64,000 bases of DNA. Origin: Cepaea nemoralis (lineage: Eukaryota > Mollusca > Gastropoda > Stylommatophora > Helicidae). The DNA lies in contig JACEFZ010016093.1 in assembly GCA_014155875.1 (NCBI GenBank), positions 141,001 to 205,000 of the forward strand. Direction: 5' to 3'. Below the pieces are notes generated by a model. That model worked only from the letters and a program-made list of their open reading frames with translations. It made no database searches and was not told where the DNA came from. Shown one piece after another: positions 1-9,849 of this stretch; within the stretch, counting starts at the first letter, position 1, and the number at the start of each line of letters is the position of its first letter. The position numbers and the translations under genes were made by a program.

Positions 1-165
1 AACCAGCTGTGTAATAATTTACATTGACATGATACTATTAATGTAACCAGCTGTGTAATAATTTACATTGACATCATACTATTAATGTAACCAGCTGTGT
101 AATAATTTACATTGACATAATACTATTAATGTAACCAGCTGTGTATTAATTTAGATCTAGGTGAT
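1..165. repeat. 44-bp tandem repeat at the left edge
   Basis: Units starting aaccagctgtgtaataattt at 1, 45, 89 and 133, nearly identical; the array continues off the window. Diverged aatttaga/attaaagtga motifs to about 540 may be older units. Confidence 0.9.
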
Positions 166-1070
166 ATTGTTCAACCAGTTCTATGAACATGTATATTAAA
201 GTAAAAATAAACGTTAATTAAAGAGCTCTATAGTAATTTAAATTAAAGTGAACATATTCACTGAACGATATCTATAATAATTTAGAGTGAATTACATATA
301 TTTATTGAACCCGTTTAATAATAATTTACATTAAAGTGGCAATAAATAAACCATACTTTGGAATGTAGATTGTAGTGAAAATATTAACTGAACGAGATCT
401 ATAATAATTTAGATTACAATGAAATTATTAAGTAAACCAGTTCAATATAATTAAAATTTAAGTTTTAAAAAAATAGTATTTAGAAATAACAACATAATAA
501 TTCAGACCGAAGTGAAAACAGTAATTGAACTAACGGTATAATAAACTCTATTTTGTTACTCGAGATAGCAAAACGTCAAAATGTTATTTACAGCTGTAAG
601 GAAATTTGAACTTGTACGATTTCATCATAAAACCATCCAAGATTCGGAAACCTCAATTATTGAACACATTGTCACATCATCCCTTACTCTCTTGCCATAA
701 AATTGATGCAAGAGATTGTACTGATTAATTCAGAGGGAAAATTCAGTCATTCAAACATATTTGCAACAGAGATTACCTCTACCACGGAGAGGCTGGCAAA
801 TAAAAGACAAAGCGCGTATGCACCAGAGGGATATGTTGCTCTACAGTCGGTGAAAATAGGAGTGAGGTGCCAACCCTTGGCAACGCTTAGTGAATCTCAA
901 GAGTAACTGAACACGGATAAACAACCATACTACTGCAGGAGAGTCCATCATCACGTAGTGGAGACGAAGAAGAGCTCAGTCAGTTCATAACTCCACCGAA
1001 AGCAGAACCAGTGAAGGCATGTTCCAGCACAGGATCGTTACATCTACACACGTGCAGGATATAAAAACAG
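166..1070. other. AT-rich sequence without recognised gene
   Basis: Degenerate echoes of the 44-bp repeat to about 540, then non-coding sequence. The 67-codon frame at 703-906 has no recognisable similarity. Confidence 0.6.
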
Positions 1071-1075
1071 GATTG

Positions 1076-1240
1076 TGTGGTGTGTGTGTGTGTGTACGTG
1101 TGTGCGTGCGTGTGTGTGTGTACGTGTGTGTGTGTACGTGTGCGTGTGTGTGTGCGCGAGCGTGTGTGTGTGCGTGCGTGCGTCCCTGTGTGTGTGCATG
1201 TGGGCGCGTGTGCGCGCGCGTGTGTGTGTGTGTGTGTGTT
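1076..1240. repeat. (TG)n microsatellite, interrupted
   Basis: About 165 bp of TG with CG and AC interruptions. ORFs of 60-130 codons here are Val/Cys or His/Thr repeats and are not genes. Confidence 0.95.
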
Positions 1241-1254
1241 ATGCACATTCAGAT

Positions 1255-1645
1255 ATGACTGAGCTACTGTTTGACAGTAGACGGTATTACCTGCTTTCTG
1301 GGCGACGCTCACCAAACCCGACACTCCACATGGTGCCAATGGCTTCGGGTGGAAGAGCGCAATTTAGAGGGCACGGGTCATATCCTAGTGCGAGGAAATG
1401 CAACCTAAGGATGAAATGTTGTGGCTGGCCATACCGGGTCCTTAGCCTTAGTCGGCAACTGGTCTAGGATCGAAGTTCTGACAGGTGGATAGTTAGTTAT
1501 AGCATTGCTTTGCTGATCCGGCAGCTTCTGCAGCTGGTCTTGTTCCAGATGTATTGATGCTGCCTTTCCCCTGGTTTAAACTAGGCAGGCTGAGAGGGGG
1601 ATAATGCTGTATGGGCAACACAAACTATCGTCTATCAAGACGGCA
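1255..1645 (+). repeat. Dispersed repeat family 1, copy a
   Basis: About 390 bp also found at 48183-48615 (plus) and 43880-44290 (minus). Shared blocks include gtgcgaggaaatgcaaccta, gcaactggtctaggat and ttgctttgctgatcc. No coding capacity seen; the ends (tagacgg and its inverse) suggest a DNA-transposon or SINE-like unit of unknown type. Confidence 0.75.
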
Positions 1646-1672
1646 AGATGCCAGTCGCGTGCACATTAACGC

Positions 1673-1730
1673 ATATCACACACACACACACACACACACA
1701 CATTCACGCACACACACGCGCTTAATTCAC
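1673..1730. repeat. (CA)n microsatellite
   Basis: Pure and interrupted CA dinucleotides, just past repeat family 1. Confidence 0.9.
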
Positions 1731-3110
1731 ACACACCCACAAGCACACATTATACTTACATAACACAGGTCATTGTGTCTCTCTCCAATGACTGGCCCAC
1801 GGGACATTTATTTATGACGAGGACCCCATCGACACACTGTTTGTAACCCCAACAACCGATTTCCACCATCCCGTTCAGGGCGGCCGAGCTGCAGTATGAA
1901 GTGGTTGTCGGGTTCGAGTCCAGGCTTCCAACCGGGACCCCACCAAGAACATGGACTTGGAATCAGAGAAAATACATTATTACTAGGACACTTATATCTT
2001 TACATAGCAAAACCAAAGATAATGCATACAGATAAAACTACTATGCAGAAAGAAATATATGTTAATGAGGAAAAATTGGAGGTGAATGGAACTACACATT
2101 ATAAAACTTGTTCATCTGACTGTATACCATATTTGGTCCATACCTACTTTTAGTTTCATTCATTCAGTAGCATGCCTTTTGCAGATCCTTGCTCCCATAA
2201 CAATCTTCCAGAAAACTTCTTGGTCATAAGCAAGATGTCCCGCACTTGTTGTCTGGCATTGAATCAATCGTCTCACGTGTGTCTAGTAGGTCGGGCGTTC
2301 AGGTACACTTGTTACTTCAGCGAGCTGACATCTGGGACGTCATACTGGTATCCTGATGTGTCTTTGATTTGCAATTTGTTATTGTCTAGCGAGCCCTGTT
2401 TCGCCGTCTGTAACGTAAGAGTAGCTAACGTGATTTGCAAACCCGCACATCTCGTTCGTAAACAGCTGCAGGCGACTTGGAAGCAGACCATTGACAATGA
2501 TAAACAAGAATTACTGGAACTGTAGTAAAGCTTAAACAGGCAATGAATGAATCGCCATAAAACTAGAAGCAGATTTGAGCTAGTTCTAGTAAAGCTCGTG
2601 ATCTACTTCTCGCTATTTGTTAATTCATTCACTGACAATGACAGAGCGTCATTGGTTCGGAAAGCAATGACACAATGAAATACTACTGAATGAAAACGTG
2701 CCTAGTAAATTACAAACAGCGAAAGCATGGCGGGGTTGGTTGCGATGTCTTGTTTGGGACATGGAACTGACTGTCTCACTCACCCTTATTCACGGATACT
2801 TACGAATGCTAAAGAGGCAGATGGCCACACAGCAAACCCAGGTGTGCTTGTACATCTTCTTGTGGCGAAACGTTGGAAAAAATATATCAAGATCCCTGAA
2901 AGATCTTTTAACTGTAATATTGTCTCAACCAGATGATTTCACTAGGTAGGGATGTCTGATGTATGTACAACTGCAAACAAAATATAAATTAAACCAAAGT
3001 TGAGTTGTTGAGTTTAGTTGAGCTGAGCTGAGCTAAAAACCTATTACACTGCACTCAGGACATTCCAATGCGCGCTCCGTCCCCTCGTTCAACAGCCAGC
3101 GAAAAGTCAT
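1731..3110. other. Unassigned repeat-like sequence
   Basis: A tRNA-like box pattern (cgggttcgagtccag) occurs at 1908-1922. The ends ttcattcattcagtag (2156) and ctactgaatgaaa (2682) are a possible inverted repeat of a non-coding element of about 540 bp. The 117-codon frame at 2172-2525 is not recognised. Confidence 0.35.
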
Positions 3111-3114
3111 ACTA

Positions 3115-3978
3115 CTAATCGTTCCCACCGCTATCTGATTGAAAGTTCTCTTGGTCTTCCCTCTGTTTTGAGATTCTTCCAGAACAACTGCCAATCCCCT
3201 GCAATCTCATTCTTTCCAGATACGGGTTCTCAATCTGTTCCCCCCACCTTCTCCACCTGGTCCCACAGACGCACGACCATCTCCCCCTTGCCCATAGGTA
3301 ATCTACCACCAAGAGGTGCATCCCCTGCCAGCCTATCAGCTTGTTCATTCCCCCCGCACTCCCGCATGACAAGGGCATAATATCCATACAATTCTCACAA
3401 TCTATGACCTCTGACGCGAGGTGAGCCATTCCACAATTAAACCAAAATGTGACTAGGGAATGTGAACAATGGACACTGCATTGACGTGGTGAAGCAGCTC
3501 GAGGCAGCGGAGATGTGGTTTGTGAGAAGAATGTTGAAAATACCGTAGACAGGAGACAGAAAGCAAACGCCGTATAAGTTGCTACTACTGGCACGTTGCC
3601 GTCTTGATAGACGATAGTTTTTACAACATGCTTCAAAACAAATATAACTACAACCCATGTGACTGAGCAGACGAGTTCGCGCGGTAAATGTACGTCTACA
3701 ATGCATGTATACTCATGGTCATTTCCACCATCACGCATCATCTGACGTCTCACAAGCTCCATTTCTAACCTGTCTACAATCTTTTTATCCGTTGTCTTTA
3801 TTCCATTTCTGATCTTTGCAATCCGTGCATCACGATCAAAGGCGATTTGTTCCCAAGGTGCGATATCGATGCCTGTATCAATCACGTCCCGCTGACACAC
3901 ATCTTTGTAGAGGCCTACCCCGAGACCTTTAACCCATCTGTAATTCACCAAACAAGATGTTCTTTGGTATTCTACCAT
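3115..3978 (-). CDS. Unrecognised 287-codon ORF, probably chimeric repeat sequence
   Basis: The first 100 residues (IDTGIDIAPWEQIAFDRDAR, IAKIRNGIKTTDKKIVDRLE, LVRRQMMRDGG) have a balanced, protein-like composition and a helical charged pattern, and could come from a real gene or an element. After about residue 105 the frame crosses a LINE tail (3490-3560, opposite strand) and a family-1 repeat end (about 3600-3625), so the rest is not genuine protein. No family recognised. Likely a fragment of a mobile element. Confidence 0.3.
   Translation of the reverse strand: MVEYQRTSCLVNYRWVKGLGVGLYKDVCQRDVIDTGIDIAPWEQIAFDRDARIAKIRNGIKTTDKKIVDRLEMELVRRQMMRDGGNDHEYTCIVDVHLPRELVCSVTWVVVIFVLKHVVKTIVYQDGNVPVVATYTAFAFCLLSTVFSTFFSQTTSPLPRAASPRQCSVHCSHSLVTFWFNCGMAHLASEVIDCENCMDIMPLSCGSAGGMNKLIGWQGMHLLVVDYLWARGRWSCVCGTRWRRWGEQIENPYLERMRLQGIGSCSGRISKQREDQENFQSDSGGND
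3490..3560 (+). pseudogene. Short LINE 3' fragment
   Basis: aggcagcggagatgtggttt and the following bases encode EAAEMWFVRRMLKIP, the same LINE tail motif as at 42.0 and 45.8 kb. Very short. Confidence 0.45.
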
Positions 3979-4454
3979 AGTCTATCCTCCCAATGTGTCA
4001 ATCAATATACAAAGACTGAGCATGAAACAAACCGTCATGCCGCCCGATCTTTCCAATACTTTATCTTATCTATGTTGCCGGGGCCCATAAGGGAAGCAAA
4101 GAATAGTAACACTGTTGCTTTCCATGCATGTCGTAAGATGCGACTAAGGAGACTTGATCTGAGACTTAGTCTACAGTCTATTGGGACTTCCGGTCCCCAA
4201 CATGGCGAATAGGCATTTAAACCGTTAAGGCCTCTGGAGTGTTTACGCTTGTGGCTACGGTTTGCATTCGCATTTTCCTCATGTTGGACTGGTAGTGCAT
4301 GGTTCCGTCGCCCTGCTACTGAGTGAGTGCGTGGCGCGACACTGTGAGCTGTGAGTTTCACGTGGAATGCTTTTACATCTGTCCGTGGTTGTTTGTACCG
4401 TGAACTGCATGTTCGGGACGATGTCAGCCGGCTGTTGCTGAATTGTCTGGTTTG

Positions 4455-4610
4455 CCTTTTCAGTTCACGAGTGCATTTTTCAGGAGACTCCTGGGAGTCG
4501 TCGCTGGAGCTACGGAGTTCGTGCTTTGTGCGGCGCTTTCGGCGGGTCGCCCTGCGGAAAGAGACCGAGCCATATGGGATAAAACCCGGGTCAATGAAGT
4601 CTTTCTGGTG
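4455..4610 (+). repeat. SINE family B body
   Basis: cgagtgcatttttcaggaga followed by ctcctgggagtcgtcgctgg, then tacggagttcgtgctttgtg and gagaccgagccatatgggat. Related copies lie at 25435-25540, 39090-39300 and 42942-43160. The antisense 254-codon frame (4799-4035) is a by-product. Confidence 0.7.
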
Positions 4611-5860
4611 ACTGCCGATTCCATCGACGATGAACTGTGTTTTTCGTGGAGGACTTTTGTGTTGGCATTCTGGCGGCGGCATTATGCACAGTGTACCTGT
4701 GCGGGTTGTTGGCTTGCCGAGACTCCTGTCTATTCCATTGTTCACATAGGGCAGTGAGGAGCATTTTGTGTGATATTCACTGGCACAGGAAGGGAGCATA
4801 ATGGGGACGACCCGTTGCCGTGAAGTTGGAACCGCGACTAACTAACTAACTAACTATCTTATCTTGCCACTTAATGCCAAGTATTCGTCGCAGACTACCG
4901 TATAGGAAAGCTGTTTCAACTTCTCATAGTGTGAGTAAGTTGACCAGCAAGACTCCCCCCAAAACAAAAAACAATGCCAAGAGACAACTTACCGTAATCG
5001 TTAACTATAACAACAGGGGCCGTGAAAATTAAAGACAAATTTGCCAATGAAGACTCTCTTGACGAATATTCAAAACACATGGAATATATAGCCGTCCAAT
5101 GGTCCGCTCTTGACGTCAGTATAGCCACTTTATCAGTATAGTATTGATAAATATATTACAAACAGACGTGGGGGAAGTGCACCCCACGAAGCATGTCAGC
5201 TTCTAAAGTAATCTCATGTTGATATATGTCCAACTGTAGAGGATATACGACCATTAAAAGCTGCCAGAGCTGTCAGGTAATCACTATGTACCCGGAAGTT
5301 CAAAATCGTAACTCACCATGACTGTGTTCGACTATTTTATTTAGTACAGAAACTACCACGAATTTTTGCGCGGCTTTGAGACACTGACAAAACTAAACGG
5401 ATTATAGTTCACAGGTTTCTTTAAGATAAGTGGAAATTTGTTTGGCAGTTGTACTTCTACCTCGTTGGAACTCAGATGTCCATGTTAATTTCTCAAATGA
5501 AACCAATAGCTGATACCTGGCTTATTGGTAGCTTATCCTGATAAAGGACATGGGTGAATATCGGAAGACACCTTAGACGACGATCAAAAGACATTCAGAA
5601 GGCACTCTTTACAATCGGAAGACAATCAGAAGATATTAAATACAATCCACTGACAATAATAAGATATTCATTACAATAAGACGACATGTATAACCAAAAG
5701 ACATGTTATACAATAAGAAGACAGTTTATGCAACCAGAAGGTTGCCTTCAGATTGTCTTCCAATTGCACAGACTTTCTATGAAATAAGAAGAAAGTTTGT
5801 ACAATCAGAAGATAATCTTTACAATAAAAAAAAGGCAGTCTATACATTCAGAAGAAACAC
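4611..5860. other. No gene recognised
   Basis: Unassigned sequence; from about 5580 to 5860 it has short gaagaca/cagaaga-type repeats leading into the 43-bp array. Confidence 0.5.
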
Positions 5861-5865
5861 TGTAT

Positions 5866-6430
5866 TGCACTGTACCAACAACTCTCCTAGATTGTCAGCT
5901 ACAAAAGTTGCACTGTACCAATAACTCCCCTAGGTTGCCAGCTGCCAAAGTTGCACTGTACCAATAACTTTCCTAGATTGCTAGCTGTCACGGTTGCACT
6001 GTACCAATAACTTTCCTAGATTGCTAGCTGTCACGGTTGCACTGTACCAATAACTTTCCTAGATTGCTAGCTGTCACGGTTGCACTGTACCAATAACTTT
6101 CCTAGATTGCTAGCTGTCACGGTTGCACTGTACCAATAACTTTCCTAGATTGCTAGCTGTCACGGTTGCACTGTACCAATAACTTTCCTAGATTGCTAGC
6201 TGTCACGGTTGCACTGTACCAATAACTTTCCTAGATTGCTAGCTGTCACGGTTGCACTGTACCAATAACTTTCCTAGATTGCTAGCTGTCACGGTTGCAC
6301 TGTACCAACAACTCTCTTAGGTTGAGAGCTGTCAAAGTTACCAGTACCAACAACTCTCCTATGTTGAGAGCTGTCAAAGTTACACTATACCAACAACTCT
6401 CCTAGGTTGAGAGCTGTCAAAGTTACACCA
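5866..6430. repeat. 43-bp tandem array
   Basis: About 13 units of gttgcactgtaccaataact followed by ttcctagattgctagctgtcacg (43 bp). Units from 5951 to about 6295 are almost identical; the flanking ones on both sides are diverged (accaacaactctcctaggtt). No spacers, so not a CRISPR array. Confidence 0.95.
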
Positions 6431-6884
6431 CCTTACCCCCCCCCCCCCACCCCTTCTGTACCTCCCACCTGGGAAACCCTCCCCTCCCGGATTCTCTTCA
6501 ATAAAGCCTTCAGCGTTGACTTAATGTTGCATCAGTTGTCTGGGGTACAGCGACCAAACTAACAGTCCCACGCACATACCAAACGGTCTATCTTCAAGCC
6601 AAGTGGAGTTTTTCTGTTCTACCCGATTCTGACTATTCCTTTCATCCACCCGGATTTTGACAATTCCTTTCACATATGACCTTCGACGCAGCTTATCTTC
6701 ACTGATTCGCCAGATAAGACCGAGTTTGAAAAATAAAAGTTCTGACAACTTGAAATGTCAACAAAAACGTTCGCTGGTAAAATAAACACGGGTAGTTCAT
6801 AGAAAACTGCAAGATAACGGCGAATAGCTGTGGGGACAAACAGGACAAATAATACCACAAATAACGGTTAAACTCCATAAGAAG

Positions 6885-7320
6885 CCAACAGGTTGGCTAG
6901 TCGCGGTTCAAACTTCACAGCAAAGAGTCATCTCATAATGCTCGGTTCCTATGCCAGTGAATGTCATACGAAATTCACCTCTGTTCCTTGTGAAAGGTGG
7001 AATAGCCAGCAGTACTGACAAACCAACAGCACGCATAGGCATACATGCGTAACACTGATGGTAGAACATCAACACAACAGTCGGCAAATAAAATTACAGT
7101 TCATCGTCGATAGAAAAGGCAGTCACCAGAAAACCAGCAGCTGCGCACACATCACTGCAATCGGCAGAATCAGCTAGTTCAGCAACCGGCTGACTGTCAT
7201 TTTTTTAACATGCAGTCCACAATATAAACAACCGTGGACATATGTAAAAGCATGCCACGTGAAATCTACAGCTCAATGTCGCTTCATGCACTAACTCAGT
7301 AGCTGGGCAGTGAACGGGTT
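6885..7320. repeat. Dispersed repeat family 2, copy a
   Basis: About 430 bp matching 52150-52555, with shared tactgacaaaccaacag, gaaaaccagc and caaccgtggacatatgtaaa-type blocks and the end ctaactcagtagctgggc. Non-coding. Confidence 0.7.
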
Positions 7321-7441
7321 TTAATATCTTCTTCTTTCGCTCTTTATACGCCACTGGGGTATATTCCCTCTACAAACTCGCTCCATGCCTATAGGCTTAT
7401 TCATGGTTGATTCGATTTTGCAGCTGAGATGTTCTAAGGAA

Positions 7442-7790
7442 TCGGCCACATGATCAACACTCCTTCTTACTTGTATGGCAGATTATCACTATCCTCGTGT
7501 GCCATGCCTATAAGCGTGGGCGGTCATGTTCCGCCATCTCACACAATCACCAGAGTTATGGATCGGCTCTGTGTTATTTTTTTGACCATGCCACGTGGCC
7601 AAGCCATCCATGTATTTACTTCTCTACCTTCCCCTTGTTCTTTTCCCCTCCATCTTGCCAGTTATCACCAAGTTTCTAGTTTATTTATTCTCTTAACGTG
7701 CCCAAAGAATATTGACTTTCTGCGTCTAATTTCTCTGATCAGGTTACGGTTTACATTTACTTTTTATAGGACTTGCTCATTGGTTTTTCA
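7442..7790 (-). pseudogene. LINE 3' fragment joined to the hAT remnant
   Basis: The minus strand reads FFGHVKRINKLE, then KYMDGLATWSK and IHNSGDCVRWRNMTAHAYRH with stops, a LINE ORF2 C-terminus. Copies of the same stretch occur at 35280-35480 and 45330-45640. The junction with hAT sequence is near 7790. Confidence 0.6.
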
Positions 7791-8485
7791 TTGAATATAT
7801 CATGGCCTGTGGTTGTGTCTTTGAGTGACTCAACACTCAGTAACTCCTCAGTGAGTTTGAAATAAGTGTTTATTCCACGTATAAATATCAAAAATTGGAC
7901 AGTATCATGTACATCGGTACTCTCATCCAATGCAAGAGAGTACCACAAAAATTGTTTACTTGCATCTTGGAGTTTATGCTTCAAATTGTCACGTATCTTA
8001 TCAACACGCCTGACCACAGTTCTCCTTGATAAAGTAATGTTGTCAAATCTGGGGGGGGGGGGGGTGTTTGGTTTTTTTTTTATGGACACATGGTTGCTGC
8101 ATCTAGCAAACATTCCTTGATGAACTCGCCATCAGAAAATGACTTGTTCTGTTTTACGATTCTGTGTGACAGCACAAGACTAGCTTCAGTTGCAGCATCT
8201 TGAATTGAAGACTGTTTAGTGAAAACAATTTGCTTTTTCTCCAAATTTTTCACCAACTCCGGGCATTTCCTTTCTCTCCCTTCTGTTGTTAAATGTTATG
8301 CAAAATCGGAATGTTTTGTTTGATAATGTCTTTTTAAATTGTACTCCTTGAAGACAGCCACTGACTCACGACACAACAAGCAAATTGATTTGCTATCAAC
8401 TTTTATAAAACAGTACTTAGTTGTCCATTCATCATTAAAAACACGGCATTCGTCTTCAATCTTACGTTTGTTATTAACACTCATT
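7791..8485 (-). pseudogene. Broken hAT transposase, N-terminal half (BED finger and first catalytic Asp)
   Basis: Read downwards from 8485, a BED-type zinc finger is visible (CLLCRESVAVFKEYNLKRH then TKH). A stop at about 8294 interrupts, then FSDGEFIKECLLDAA in a neighbouring frame, then after a poly-G/C run (8051-8064) DASKQFLWYSLALDESTDVH, which holds the first RNase-H Asp of hAT transposases. The gene is cut off near 7791, where a LINE 3' fragment begins. It is the N-terminal half of the same broad family as the plus-strand copy at 19.2 kb, but a separate insertion. Confidence 0.8.
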
Positions 8486-9204
8486 GTTTTAATAAAATTC
8501 GAACAGTTAGAATTGTACACATGTTTAAAACGGAAATGAAACGAAACTTACTTCCGGCTGTGTGTGAAAATAAAATATTCGAAAAACAAGTGGTAAACTC
8601 AGAATAAACTCCATAAATATACCAAGACTAATACAACAAATAAATGAATTGGAACATTGTAAATGTGGAAATAAGTTATAACAGCAAAAATCTTTTAAAT
8701 TTTATATTTTCTTGCAAAATATAAGCATTTTATTCACCGGAGAAATATCTGTTTTTCATAAAATCATCCTTATTAAATTTTTGCATGTCGATAAATATTT
8801 CTCTACATGAAAATCGATAAATTCGAATTTTAGTATTACATGGTTCCAAATGTTGCTGTATGTAGCCGGAGGCGAGGTTGGGGTGAGCGCCCACCCTTGC
8901 ATAAATACCCCAATGGCTCGTGCTTTCATCACCTATGCAGCGAAAGTCCAACGCCTGGCCTTCTCGTGGCGGAACTGTTTTAACTAACGACGAGTCACTG
9001 GCGCCGAGAAATAATCAGAACGCTCTAGATGTGTATGCAAGTACATGCATGCGCAGACATGTGTGTGCGTGCCTACATACCTAAACTCGAGTAAGACCAC
9101 ATTCTGCTCTAGCAAAGGAAAGGTGCTGAAGACGGAGGCAACCAGCCAGGAGGCGCACCACAGAAATAGAAATCAGGATGCCACGCAATCATGCGTAATG
9201 AAAT
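8486..9204. other. No gene recognised
   Basis: AT-rich to about 8830, then unassigned GC-richer sequence leading into LINE C. Confidence 0.5.
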
Positions 9205-9849
9205 ATGTCGACTACTGCTAAATGTTATGGTGCTCGCGCTGCTTTGGACCCCCAGGCAGGTGCAGTGCCGGGCCCTATGCCTCGAAATGGTCCAACCACA
9301 GCTACTGGAGCCAGGGGATCTGAGAATAGAGCGTCTGGCCATACCAAACAAAGACTAAAACTAATGCACTGGAATGCTGAAGGAGTCAGCAACAACAACA
9401 AAATATAACTAGAAAACATCTTGAATCACGAAAAAGTAAGCGTATGTTGCTTGCAAGAAACTCACCTCAGCGAAAACGAAATGATGTTTGGAAAATTGCC
9501 AGTAGTAAGGACACTACTTTCTGAACTTAGCAGTCAGCATAAGGTCACCATACAGTGGATACCATCCCACTGTGGAGTACCCGGAAACGACAGACCTGAT
9601 CGATTGGCTGAGGAAGAAGCAAACGAAGAACAGCCTGATGTGCCCATTACATACCACCAAAAGAAAAGAATGATCAAATCAGTCAGAAGACCACCAAAAC
9701 CTGCTCAAGACGATTACCACGGTATGGACAGACACGAAGAAGTCATTAGTCTGCGCCTCAGAACAGGACACAATACATTACGCAACCACATGTATACAAG
9801 ATTCAAGATAGGTGAATCAGCCATGTGCACATGTGGATTGGCCCAAATT
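9205..9849 (+). pseudogene. LINE C, 5' part: endonuclease start fused to RNase H by an internal deletion
   Basis: LMHWNAEGVSNNNKI, then CLQETHLSENEM, is the start of an apurinic-type endonuclease. It jumps at about 9488 straight into an RNase H region (VTIQWIPSHCGVPGNDRPDR then LAEEEANE) and the Cys-rich C-terminal part (CTCGLA). Most of the endonuclease and the whole RT are missing. The RNase H domain points to an I/Ingi-like or related clade. The copy is interrupted at 9849 by LINE D and resumes at 12296. Confidence 0.75.

Noticed and set aside
980..1467. ORFs of 60-130 codons over the TG microsatellite
   Set aside because: Val/Cys or His/Thr dipeptide repeats from (TG)n; the ends belong to dispersed repeat family 1.
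2153..2700. Defined MITE from inverted ttcattcattcagtag / ctactgaatgaaa ends
   Set aside because: The inverted match is only about 12-13 bp and no target duplication is visible, so I list it only as a possibility within an unassigned stretch.
4035..4799. 254-codon ORF on the minus strand
   Set aside because: Antisense of a SINE family-B copy plus flanking sequence; Ser/Arg-rich, no domain recognised.
5908..6300. Possible CRISPR array (regular identical units)
   Set aside because: Units are contiguous with no unique spacers, and the DNA is from an animal nuclear genome; it is an ordinary tandem repeat.
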